Part shown: positions 49,819-58,428 of the stretch, piece after piece
How the letters are laid out: each line of letters opens with the position of its first letter
Numbering within the stretch: position 1 is the stretch's first letter
NCBI GenBank assembly: GCA_963745595.1
Contig: CAVUYB010000014.1
Span: 62,001 to 126,000, forward strand
Origin: DASZUK01 sp963745595
GTDB taxonomy: Bacteria > Actinomycetota > Acidimicrobiia > Acidimicrobiales > RAAP-2
Direction of reading: 5' to 3'
DNA length: 64,000 nucleotides
The notes under the pieces: generated by a model
Told to the model about the DNA's origin: nothing
The model's input: only the letters and a program-made list of their open reading frames with translations
Database searches by the model: none
Translations under genes and position numbers: made by a program

Positions 49819-50790
49819 TCAGCCGGGCGCCGGGTCGACCCCGAGCTGCCGGCGCAGGTCACGGCGCTGTTCGGCCCAACGGGCCGCCTGCCGGTCGCGG
49901 GCCACGGCGGCACCGGCCGCCAACCGATCGAACTCCCGGTCGACGAGGCCGAGCCCGGCGCCGACCGCCGCCCCGTCGTTGGCGACGTGGACCGCGAACG
50001 GGAACACCGACCGGGCGACCGGCCAGTCGGAGACGACGACCGGGCGACCGGCCCAGACGGCCTCGTACGCCGCCCGCATGACCGATCCCGGCTCCGTCGT
50101 CAACGTGACGACGACGTCCGCCGCCGCGACCGCGGCCCGGTACCGGTCGGTGGTCAGGAACCCGACCAGGCGGACGTTGCCGGGCAGCTCGTGGGGGTCG
50201 ACGTGAGCCCGGCCGGGGTCGCCGGTGAGGAGCACGTCGAGCTCCGGGTGGGCCGCCGCGGCCTCGATAACGGCCAACCACGGCTCGTCCGGCGCGAACC
50301 GGCCGACGTAGAGCACCTGGAGGCGCCGGTGACGGACCGCCGGCGTGAACTGCCACGACCCGGGCGCCTCGTGGACGACGAGCGCCCGGCCCCCCCACGA
50401 CTCGACCAGGTCGGCCCAGACCGGCGCGGCCACCAGCGACCGGTCGACCCGCCGGACCAGCCAGCGGTGCAGTCCCTGGACGCGGGCCGCGACGCGATCG
50501 CCCTGGGCGCCGAAGCCGCCGGGGTGGCTGTCGAGGACGACCCGGGCCCGGACGGCCCGACCGACCGCCCAGGCCACGAGAGCGGCCACCAGCGGCGGGT
50601 TGGTGACGACGACGACATCCGGCCGGTCGCGCCAGATGCGGACGGTCGTGGCGACGGCCGAGAGCGCCCAGCGGACGAGGACCGGCGGCCGGCGGGTGCC
50701 GGGCGGGAAGAAGCAGACCGCCTGCCCGCCGACCGCGTCGGCCAGCTCGGCCGAGCGGCCGGCGACCGCCCCCCAGGCGACGAAGAGCAC
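49819..50790 (-). CDS. GT4-like glycosyltransferase
   Basis: This is a GT-B glycosyltransferase of about 323 residues. The N-terminal domain has F-V-A-W-G-A-V-A-G-R-S-A-E-L and a P-D-V-V-V-V-T-N-P-P segment with D-S-H-P-G-G-F (acceptor-side loop). The C-terminal domain has V-L-Y-V-G-R-F-A-P-D-E-P-W and E-P-G-S-V-M-R-A-A-Y-E-A-V-W-A-G-R-P-V-V, the second glutamate standing in the EX7E region. The start is uncertain: GTG at 50790 is favoured because the frame continues open far upstream without coding character. It is divergent from, and nearly touches, the GT2 gene. Confidence 0.75.
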   Translation of the reverse strand: MLFVAWGAVAGRSAELADAVGGQAVCFFPPGTRRPPVLVRWALSAVATTVRIWRDRPDVVVVTNPPLVAALVAWAVGRAVRARVVLDSHPGGFGAQGDRVAARVQGLHRWLVRRVDRSLVAAPVWADLVESWGGRALVVHEAPGSWQFTPAVRHRRLQVLYVGRFAPDEPWLAVIEAAAAHPELDVLLTGDPGRAHVDPHELPGNVRLVGFLTTDRYRAAVAAADVVVTLTTEPGSVMRAAYEAVWAGRPVVVSDWPVARSVFPFAVHVANDGAAVGAGLGLVDREFDRLAAGAAVARDRQAARWAEQRRDLRRQLGVDPAPG

Positions 50791-50796
50791 CCGACA

Positions 50797-51817
50797 ACCG
50801 GCGCGTCCGTCGTCGTCGCCACCGTCGGCCGGCCCGATCGCCTCGCTCGGCTCGTCGACGCCGTCCTGGTCGACCCGGCCGCCGCCGAGCTGGTCGTCGT
50901 CGTCGACGGCCCGGACCAGCGGTCGGTGGCCGTGCTGGAGTCCCTCGCCGTCACCCGACCGCGGCTCCACCCGGTCACGGTACCCCACCAGGGCCAACTC
51001 GGAGCCCTGGCCGCCGGCGTCCGCGTCGCCACCCGCGACGTCGTCGTCCTGCTCGACGACGACGTCCTGCCGGCCCCCGGCACGATCGCCGGCCACGTCG
51101 CCGCCCACCGCGACCGGCCCGGCTCGGTCGTCGTCGGTCCGATGCCGGTCGCCCTCGATCCCCTCGACGGCGGCCGGGGCCGAAGCCGTGACGGGCGCCA
51201 GCCCGGTGTCGCCACCCGCCTCTACGCAGCCGAGTACGACGCGCACCTGGACGCGCTCGGTCGCCGCGACGTGGACGTGCTCGACGTCCTGTGGACCGGC
51301 AACCTCTCGATCGGCCGGGACGACTGCCTCCGCGTCGGCCTGCCGTCGCCGGCGTTCACCGCCCACTACCACGCCGACCAGGATCTCGGCCTCCGGCTGC
51401 GGGCGGCCGGCCTCGTCGGCCGGCTCGACCGGTCCCTGGTCGCCCGCCACTTCCACGACCGCACCGACGCCGACTTCCTCCGCGACGCCCGGCGGCAGGG
51501 CGAGGGACGAGCCGCCCTCCACCGGGCCCACCCGGACCGGCTCGGCCCGTTCACGCCGCGAGCGGCTCGTCGCCGACCTGCCGGTCCCCCTGCGGGCGGC
51601 CGTCGGCGCCGTCGGGCCGACGCGCCTCGCCGAACCGATCGCCCGGGCGCTCATGGCCGTCGGGCGGGGCGCGGCCCGGGCCGGGTGGACCGGGCTGGAG
51701 GTCGACGCGGCCAAGCTGGCCCGCCGGCTGATGCAGTGGCACGGCGCCACGAAACCGGCCGTCGCCGATGCCGCCTCCGCCGGCGGCACCGGCGACGACG
51801 CGCCACTCCCGGCCTGA
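50797..51817 (+). CDS. GT2 family glycosyltransferase
   Basis: This is an inverting GT-A glycosyltransferase. The segment S-V-V-V-A-T-V-G-R-P-D-R-L opens the fold, L-V-V-V-V-D-G-P-D follows, and the metal-binding D-D-D lies in V-V-V-L-L-D-D-D-V-L near base 51050. T-G-N-L-S-I-G-R and a Y-H-A-D-Q-D-L-G acceptor-side motif come later. The true start is not visible: no ATG, GTG or TTG in frame lies close upstream, so a frame error may hide it, and the coordinate given is the point where coding similarity begins. One extra base near 51560 carries the frame to the stop at 51817. Confidence 0.72.
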
Positions 51818-51837
51818 CGCCTCGTACTACCGATGCC

Positions 51838-52779
51838 TCAGACGCCGTCGAGGGCGAACGGCCGGGCCGGCTCGGCGATCGTCACCCGGGCCGACGCGGC
51901 TTTCCAGAGGAAGTCCGGCTCGACGTCGCCGAGGTCGCAGGTCAGGGCCAAGCCCCGCCGTTCGAGCTCGTCGGCGATCTGCTGCTGGTGGTCGTCGACG
52001 TGCTCGTGGTAGCCGGCGCGACGGGGCACGAGCAGCGGCGCCCGACCGGTGCCCATCGCGGTGAGGGCCGAACCGACGCCGGCATGGGAGACGACGAGGT
52101 CGGCGTCGCGCATGGCCGTCGCCAGCTCCGTCCGCGGCACGAACCGCCGGGCGGCGATATCGAGGCCGGTCACGTCGGTGGCGCCGGTCTGCCAGAGCAC
52201 GTCGCAGCTCGCCGGCAGGACGTCGATCAGCCGCTGGACGAGCCGCCGGAAGCCGTACCCGCTCGTCCCGACCGTGACGACGGCTCGCCGCAGCGACGGC
52301 GTCGACGTCGGCGCGGGGGCGAAGCCGTCGAGGACGGAGCCGCGGTACCGCCACGACCGGCGTTCCCACCACGGGTACGGGCTGTAGCAGACGACGCCGG
52401 GCGTGCGTTCGAGGATCTTGGCGGTCAACGACGGCCCGAGCACCCGCGACGAGCTCTCGATGAAGTGGCAGCGGATGCCCTTGGTCCGGGCGAGCGTCAT
52501 GAACGGGACGGCCATCAGCGGCCCGGTGCTGACGACGTCCGTCCAGTCGTCGAGGGCGAGAATGTGGTGGGCCAGCCGGAGATTGGCCAGCGTGGCGCCG
52601 ACGTCTCGCGGTCGGGCCGGCGGTGCGAAGAGCCGCTGCTCGCCGGCCAGCAGCGATCGGGTCTGGGGCGTGTCCGCGGTCACCCACGTCACGTCGCCTC
52701 CCAGGCCGACGAGGCGTGGGCGGAGCCGCCAGAGCTCCTCCACGTGACCGCCCGCGGCCGCGACCATCAACGTTCGCAC
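51838..52779 (-). CDS. EpsE/Alg14-Alg13-like GT28 glycosyltransferase
   Basis: This is a 313-residue intact fusion of the Alg14-like (N-terminal) and Alg13-like (C-terminal) halves that form a UDP-sugar transferase. The N-terminal half has M-V-A-A-A-G-G-H-V-E-E-L, D-V-V-S-T-G-P-L and I-E-S-S-S-R. The C-terminal half has A-V-V-T-V-G-T-S-G-Y-G-F, V-S-H-A-G-V-G-S and P-R-R-A-G-Y-H-E-H-V-D-D-H-Q, the typical H-A-G x G-S and D-x-H-Q nucleotide-binding elements. GTG start at 52779 with little sign of a ribosome-binding site; an AT-rich patch lies just upstream, so a leaderless transcript is possible. The 194-base gap to the SARP gene (52780-52973) shows no other gene. Confidence 0.85.
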   Translation of the reverse strand: MRTLMVAAAGGHVEELWRLRPRLVGLGGDVTWVTADTPQTRSLLAGEQRLFAPPARPRDVGATLANLRLAHHILALDDWTDVVSTGPLMAVPFMTLARTKGIRCHFIESSSRVLGPSLTAKILERTPGVVCYSPYPWWERRSWRYRGSVLDGFAPAPTSTPSLRRAVVTVGTSGYGFRRLVQRLIDVLPASCDVLWQTGATDVTGLDIAARRFVPRTELATAMRDADLVVSHAGVGSALTAMGTGRAPLLVPRRAGYHEHVDDHQQQIADELERRGLALTCDLGDVEPDFLWKAASARVTIAEPARPFALDGV

Positions 52780-52973
52780 GCCATATCAATTGCATTGGCC
52801 CATCCCAGGACCGTCCCGCCGGCGTACGCGACCGCCTGCCGCACCCCGAACCAGGCGGAGACGTTCGCGGGACGCGGGCCCCGGATACTGCTCTCGTGAC
52901 GGAGGTTCCCTACACGCCGGTTTCGCCCCGGCCCCCGGCCGGCTCAGGACGGACAGCGCAGCCGTCGACCGCG

Positions 52974-55900
52974 TCAGGACCGGCCGAGCCGCTCCCGGAG
53001 GTGCTCGACCGGCGACGACGGTGCGACACCGAGATCCTCGAGAACCCGTTCGGCCTTGCCGAGGGCGTCGAGGGCCCGACCCCGGTTGCCGAGCTCCAGG
53101 TGGATCTCGGCCATGCGGACGAAGTGGCGCTCGTCGTACGGGTCGGCCGCGGCCAGAGAGCCCAGGAGGTCGACGGCCTCGCCGCCCCGCCCCTCGGCCA
53201 CTGCCTCGTCGACGAGCAGGTCGAGCAGGCGGAGGTACGTCCGAGCCACCGACTCCCTCGTCCCCGTCGCCCAGTCGGCGTAGCGGTCGGCCGGCAGGAG
53301 CTCGCCTCGGTAGCCGTCGGCCGCCACCCGGGCCTTACGACCGGCCTCGGCCGGGTTGGCCGTCGGGTCGAGCGCCTCCTCGGCCTGGCCTCGAAACCGC
53401 TCGACGTCCGTCACCGCGCCGGGAGCCAGCCGGACGACGTTGCCGTCCCGCTGGAGCAGCTCGCCGCAGGACGACCGGATGCGCCACAGCACGTTGCGCA
53501 GCCGGCGGGCGCCGACGCCGGGTTCCGCGTCCTCCCACAACAGCTCGACGAGCTCGTCGACGGTGATGCGTTGCTGCAGGCCGACGATCTTGACCGCCTG
53601 CGCGGCCAGGCTGGCCGGCAACGCGACCGGGCGGCCGCGATGGCGGACCTCGAAGCCACCGAGCAGGATCAGCTCCCACTCCGGCGCACCAGCGACCGGC
53701 CCGCCTTCGACCGGACCCGCCGAGAAAATGGCGGCGGCGACCGGGGGCGGGAGCGGAAACGGCCGCGGCGACAGTCGCGCCGGCAACGTCGAACCGACCG
53801 AGATCACGGTCGGCAGCATCGTGAGCCATCGTCGCGACGGGCGCCGGGGGGACCGTCGCGGCGGTGGCCACGCCCACCCGGTCGGCACCAGCCGTCGCGG
53901 TCGGCGGCGACGGCGAGGTGGCAAGCGAGCCAACTCCTGGCGGGCCAACGCGGCCAGGCCGGTCGCGCCGGCCTCGCCGGCCCGATCCTCGACCCGGTCG
54001 AACCGAGCCGTCGCCTCGTCGGCCCGACCGGCGTCGGCCAGCCGGACGCCGAGGCACAGGTCGACCCGGGCCTGAACGAGCGGGGCGTCCGACGAACGCG
54101 TCGCTGGCCGCGACGAGCTGGTCGACCGACCGGTCGACGTCGTCGCAGCTGGCGCCGTCCAGCCAGCGTCGCCAGCCGTCCGTCCGGGCGTGCCCGGCCC
54201 GAAGGGTGCCGGCGCCCGGCCATGGTCGTTCGACGGATCGGTCGCCGGGTCGCCCGGGTCGCCGGGCAGACGGTCAGCCGGGTCGCCGGAGCGGTCCACC
54301 GCCCGGGGCCGACGGTGGCACGGGCGAGGAGGAGGACGGCGGCGGCCGACGCGGCGATCTCGGTCGTGACGACGTCGAGCGCGACGCCGGCCGAAGCGCC
54401 GTCGGCGGCCGGCAGGTGGGCGAGGTCGTCCTCGACGGTGCGGACCCACGCCAGCGCCGGACCGACCCGACCCTGGACGAGCTCGAGCAGGGCGAGCGCC
54501 GGCATGGCCCGCAGCCGGGCCGGTCGCGGCCACCGGGTCGGCGACGGCAAAGAGCTTGGCGCAGTCCCGGAAGCCGCGCTGGTGGTCGCCGGTGAGCGCG
54601 TGGAGCTGCGTGGCGACCGACCAGGCCCAGGCGGCCACGGCGACGCTGCCGCGCTGCTCGGCCAGGGCGGCACCGGCGTCGACGGCCGCGCCGGCGTCGA
54701 CCAGCCGGCCCTCGTCGAGGTGGACCGAGGCCCGCAGCAGGAACGGCACGGCCGCCAGCGCACCGTCGCCGCTGCCGGCCGCGCAGCGCTCGACCCACTG
54801 GGCCCAGCGCTCGGCCTGGCGCCACATGCCCTGGCGCACGAGGCTCGTGCCGACGACGAGGGCGACCTCCGGCGTCGACGGGAACCGCTCGGTCTGGCCG
54901 ATCAGCAGCGAGATGCGGCTCCGCTCGGCCAGCGCCTCGACGTCCTGGCCCTGGGCGAGCAGGGTGGCGGCCCGCATCGCCCCGACGAGCACCTCGGCAT
55001 GGCTGCTCACCGATGCGGCCAGGGCGGTCGGCCCGCTGGACGACCGTCTCGGCGGCCAGCAGTTCGCCGGCCAGCAACTTCCAGGCGGCCGCGTCGACGA
55101 GCATGGCGACCGCCCGGTTCGGGGCGTCGGCGACGCAGCGGTCGGCCGCGGCGACCATCTGGTCGGCGACGTCCGCACCGGCCGTCTCGGGGACGAGCCG
55201 GGCCCGCTGGTAGGCGAGCTCGCCGGCGACGGGGTCGCTGACGCGAGGCGGCCGACGACGTCGACGCAACGACGAGCCCGGTCTCGCCGGCCGGCGGTGA
55301 TCCACAGTCCGGCGGCCGTCGCCATGTGCAGGACGACCGCGTCGTCACCGGTGGCGAAGCGGGACGCCCGCTCCTCGTAGCGGGCCGCGGCCTCCGGATC
55401 GCCGCGGTCGAGGGCGGCCCGGGCGGCCTGGGCCAGGCGGCGGGAGACCACGTCGTCGGGCCCGTCGGCGTCGGCGGCGGCATGGAACGCGCTCGACTCG
55501 ATCGGCGTGCTGCCGGGCCAGCTCGTTGCTGAGGACCTGGCGGGCGGCCCGGCGGACGGACGCCGGGGCACAGAAGAACGCGGCCGCCCGGACGAGCGGA
55601 TGGGCGAAGTCGACCCGCGGGCCCCGCTCGACGAGGACGCCGGCATCGGTGGCCGGCGCCAGGTCAGCGGGGTCGACGCCCACGCCGTCGAGGACGGCGA
55701 GCAGCGTGTCGCGGGGCGCCCGGGCCGCGGCCACGACCGCCAGGGCCTGGCGGGTGGCCGTCGGCAGGTGGGCCGCGACGTCGAAGGCCTCGGCCACGAG
55801 GCTCCCGACCGGGAGCGGGTCCGGCAGCGGCTGCCAGCCCTCGATCTGGTCGGCCGTCAGCCGGCCGTAGACCTCGACCAGGGCCAGCGGGTTCCCGCCG

Positions 55901-56562
55901 GTGCCGGCGACGAGCTCGGCCAGCACGGCCGGACCGGGAGGCGCTCGAAGCGGGTCGACAGCAGCTGGGCCGCCTGACCCTCGGTCAGGCCGGCCAGCCG
56001 GTGCCGGGGCAGGTCCCGCTCGACCGGATGGAACGGGGCGAGGTGGGGCGTGTCCTTCCAGGCCAGCACCACGCTGACCGGGTCGTCGACAAGTGACCGG
56101 CGACCGCCTGGCCGACGCGTCGACGAACCAGGTCGGCAGGGCCTGGCAGTCGTCGATCGTGAGCAGCAGCGGGCCACCGGCCGCCGACGACCATCTCCCG
56201 CAGCGTGCCGGCCACGGCCTGGACGACGGCCCGCTTCGGGGGCGGCGGGGCGGACGGCGTCGGCGCCGGCGCCCAGGCCGCGAGCTGGCCTCGCCGACGA
56301 TCTCGAGCCGGCTGGCCAGGTCGCCGAGTGGCTGCGGCCAGTCGACCGGCGTCGCCGCCGACCCGGGGTCGGACCGACCACGGACCTGGACGACCCGGAA
56401 CTCGGCGGCCCGGGCGATGGCCGCCTCGATCAGCGAGCTCTTGCCGACGCCGGACTCGCCGTGGAGGCCGACGACGCCACCGGTGCCGCCACGGGCGCGC
56501 CACAACAGGTCGTCGAGGTGGGCAAGCTCCCGGCCGCGGGCGATCAGCCCGACGTCCGGCAC
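52974..56562 (-). CDS. Large AAA-ATPase regulator with C-terminal SARP (HTH-BTAD) domain
   Basis: A transcriptional regulator of about 1,190 residues. The N-terminal AAA_16/NACHT-like ATPase has Walker A G-E-S-G-V-G-K-S-S-L near residue 40 and Walker B L-L-L-T-I-D-D-C near 135. A long helical, TPR-like middle follows (about 330-950). The C-terminus is a winged-helix DNA-binding domain (L-G-G-F-E-V-R-H-R-G-R-P-V, L-R-N-V-L-W-R-I-R) and a BTAD domain with Y-D-E-R-H-F-V-R-M. DNA-binding domains of SARPs are usually N-terminal, so this order is reversed. GTG at 56562 follows GGAG. Many frame changes interrupt it (near 56290, 56090, 55930, 55520, 55240, 55030, 54530, 54080 and others), so the middle is only approximate. 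Confidence 0.75.
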
Positions 56563-56902
56563 CTACCGCGCTCCTTCGCCGGCCAGCACTCGGTCGCCGG
56601 TCAGCACTCGGTCGCCGGTCAGCACTCGGCCGCCAGTCAGCCGCTCGGTGATACACGCCAACGGGCGTTCCACGTCTCACCGCGCTCGTACGTGTCAATG
56701 TAGATATCGGCATGTTTTTCCCGGCCAGACGCCTGGGGGCACCCGCGCTGGGGGGGCCCGTCGTCGTGCGCTCCTCTCGATGGTCCTCCTCTGACCTTTG
56801 GGCGAGGCGGCACACCCGCGTCCTGATACCTGTGACCGTCGGATCTCGGCGACGGGACACCGACCGATCAGACGAACCGCACCGACCAGTGGAGGCTTAC
56901 TG
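56563..56902. promoter_or_regulatory. Divergent intergenic region: tandem repeats and GTATCAC site
   Basis: 340 bases between the divergent SARP regulator (-) and the c-di-GMP block (+). An 18-base unit close to CAGCACTCGGTCGCCGGT is repeated about 3.5 times at 56584-56650, directly upstream of the SARP start. GTGATAC at 56648-56654 reads GTATCAC toward the SARP gene. An AT-rich patch at 56695-56720 may hold a promoter. A related TGATAC occurs near 56824, 80 bases before the ATG at 56903, which has GGAGG upstream. No gene is seen here. Confidence 0.5.
56584..56650. repeat. 18-bp tandem repeat, about 3.5 copies
   Basis: Successive units CAGCACTCGGTCGCCGGT start at about 56584, 56602 and 56620, with a degenerate fourth. 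They lie within 90 bases of the SARP start, where tandem direct repeats often serve as regulator sites; the 18-base period is longer than the usual 11-base SARP operator spacing. Confidence 0.75.
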
Positions 56903-58428
56903 ATGGAGAAGGTCGTATCCGGTCCGGGCGCGCCGGGTGATCCGACGCTGGCCCTCTTCGGAGGATTCCACGGCCAATCGGACGGCATCGAGGTGGCGTA
57001 CCAGGCCCTCGACCTGGTGGCCGCCCGGTACCAACTGCCCGAAGCGTTCCTCTTGTTGCGGGCCGATCCGTTCTCGCCGCAGATCTTCGTCCTCGGACGC
57101 GGCCACGCGACACCACGGTGGGCGGCCGACTTCGCCCGCCGTCCGTCCGGCCTCTACACGACAGCCGACGCACGACAGCCGACGCGGTGCCGGCCGCCGT
57201 CCGGGACGCGCTGACCGGCTATTGCGAGATGGCCCTGAGCGCCCACGTCGCCCGCCACCGGGTGGCCGTCGACGCGACGACCGGGCTCGGGGCGCGCACG
57301 ACGGTCGACGCGGCCGTCCGCCGGGCCGCCAGCCGCAGCTCCCGCTTTCGCTGGCCGTTCTCGATGCTCCTGTTGACGACGACCGGTCCGGTGCACCGGG
57401 CGCCCGCTGGCACCTGCTCGCTCGCGCCCTCGGCGACTGCCTGCGGGTCAGCGACGAGGTCGGCGTGGCCGGCACCGGTCGGGCGATGGCCATCCTGGCC
57501 AACTCGGGCGCCGACGCGGTCGAACCGTTCGTCCGTCGCCTGCGAGCCGCCCTCGCCGCCCAAGGCGGCGACGTCCGCCTGCTCGTCGGGCCGGCGTCCG
57601 CGCCGGGCGACTCGGTCGACCCGGACCAGCTCTGGCGCCTCTGCGAGCGCCGGCTGGCCGAGCAGGTCGCCGGCGAGGACCCGACGCCGGACTGCCCCGA
57701 CCCCGGCGGACGCCACCGTCCGAGGTCGAGCTGGCGTTGCGCTGCCTGCCCGGGCGTCCTGTCGGTCGACACGACAGCGCTGGCGACAGGCCGTGTCGTC
57801 GTCGTCGCCCGGCACCGGGACGACGCGCTGCACGCGAGGCCGCCGAGCACGGTCGTCGCCGACGCGTTCGGCGACGTCGACGTCACCGCTTCTCGAGAGC
57901 GGCGGCGACCCCGCGCCGGCCAGCCTCCGGCGGGCGGCCCGGGTCGAAACCGACGTGCCGTCGGCGCCCGCCGACAGTGTCCGGCCGGTCGACGAGCGGC
58001 GGGCGGTCGGGGGGCCGGACGACGCCGGTTGGTCCGACGATCTGCGGCCGGAGAGCCCGCGGGTGGTGCTGCTGCTCAGCGCCTTCGACCCGTCGACCGG
58101 CGCCAGCGAGGTGTCCTTGGCCTGGCGTGGCCTGCGGGCCATCGGACGGGCCACCGGAAGCCCCATGACCGGCGCGGCCCAGGCGACGCTCTCGGCGGTG
58201 GCCGCCCTCGGAGCCGACGTGCCCTACCACGTGACATCGGTGGAGCGAACGACGATGCACGACGGGCTCCCCGGTGGTGGTGTCACTGGTGGGCGCCGGG
58301 GGGACGACATCTCCGACATCGAGCGACGGCTCGGCGTAGCCGGCGGCCTCGACGAGTCGGAGGCGGCCAGCCGGGCCACCCTGTCGGCGCTCAACCGGCT
58401 CCTGGCCAGGGCACCCACCGGTCGATGA
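56903..58428 (+). CDS. Degenerate GGDEF-like regulatory protein
   Basis: About 505 residues, pieced together over several frame changes (near 57165, 57385, 57710 and 57890). The N-terminal quarter (A-L-F-G-G-F-H-G and F-L-L-L-R-A-D-P-F) is unfamiliar. The centre has GGDEF layout: F-S-M-L-L-L-T-T-T-G, then L-R-V-S-D-E-V-G-V-A-G-T-G-R-A-M-A-I-L where the signature would be, and an L-W-R-L-C-E-R-R-L-A-E-Q helix. The signature residues are lost. A C-terminal domain with V-V-L-L-L-S-A-F-D-P-S-T-G-A-S-E-V and I-G-R-A-T-G may be a ligand-binding module. GGAGG precedes the ATG, and the stop overlaps the next start (ATGA). It probably senses rather than makes c-di-GMP, or another ligand. Confidence 0.6.

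Noticed and set aside
45690..49913. A 1,407-codon open frame on the minus strand
   Set aside because: It runs in a shadow frame of the cyclase, V4R-Wzz and polymerase genes; only a short piece near 47184-47384 is real, as the N-terminus of the V4R-Wzz protein.
49987..52899. A 970-codon open frame on the plus strand
   Set aside because: Only the middle part (about 50797-51560) encodes a recognisable GT2 protein; the flanks are antisense to convincing genes and have low-complexity Arg/Pro/Ala composition.
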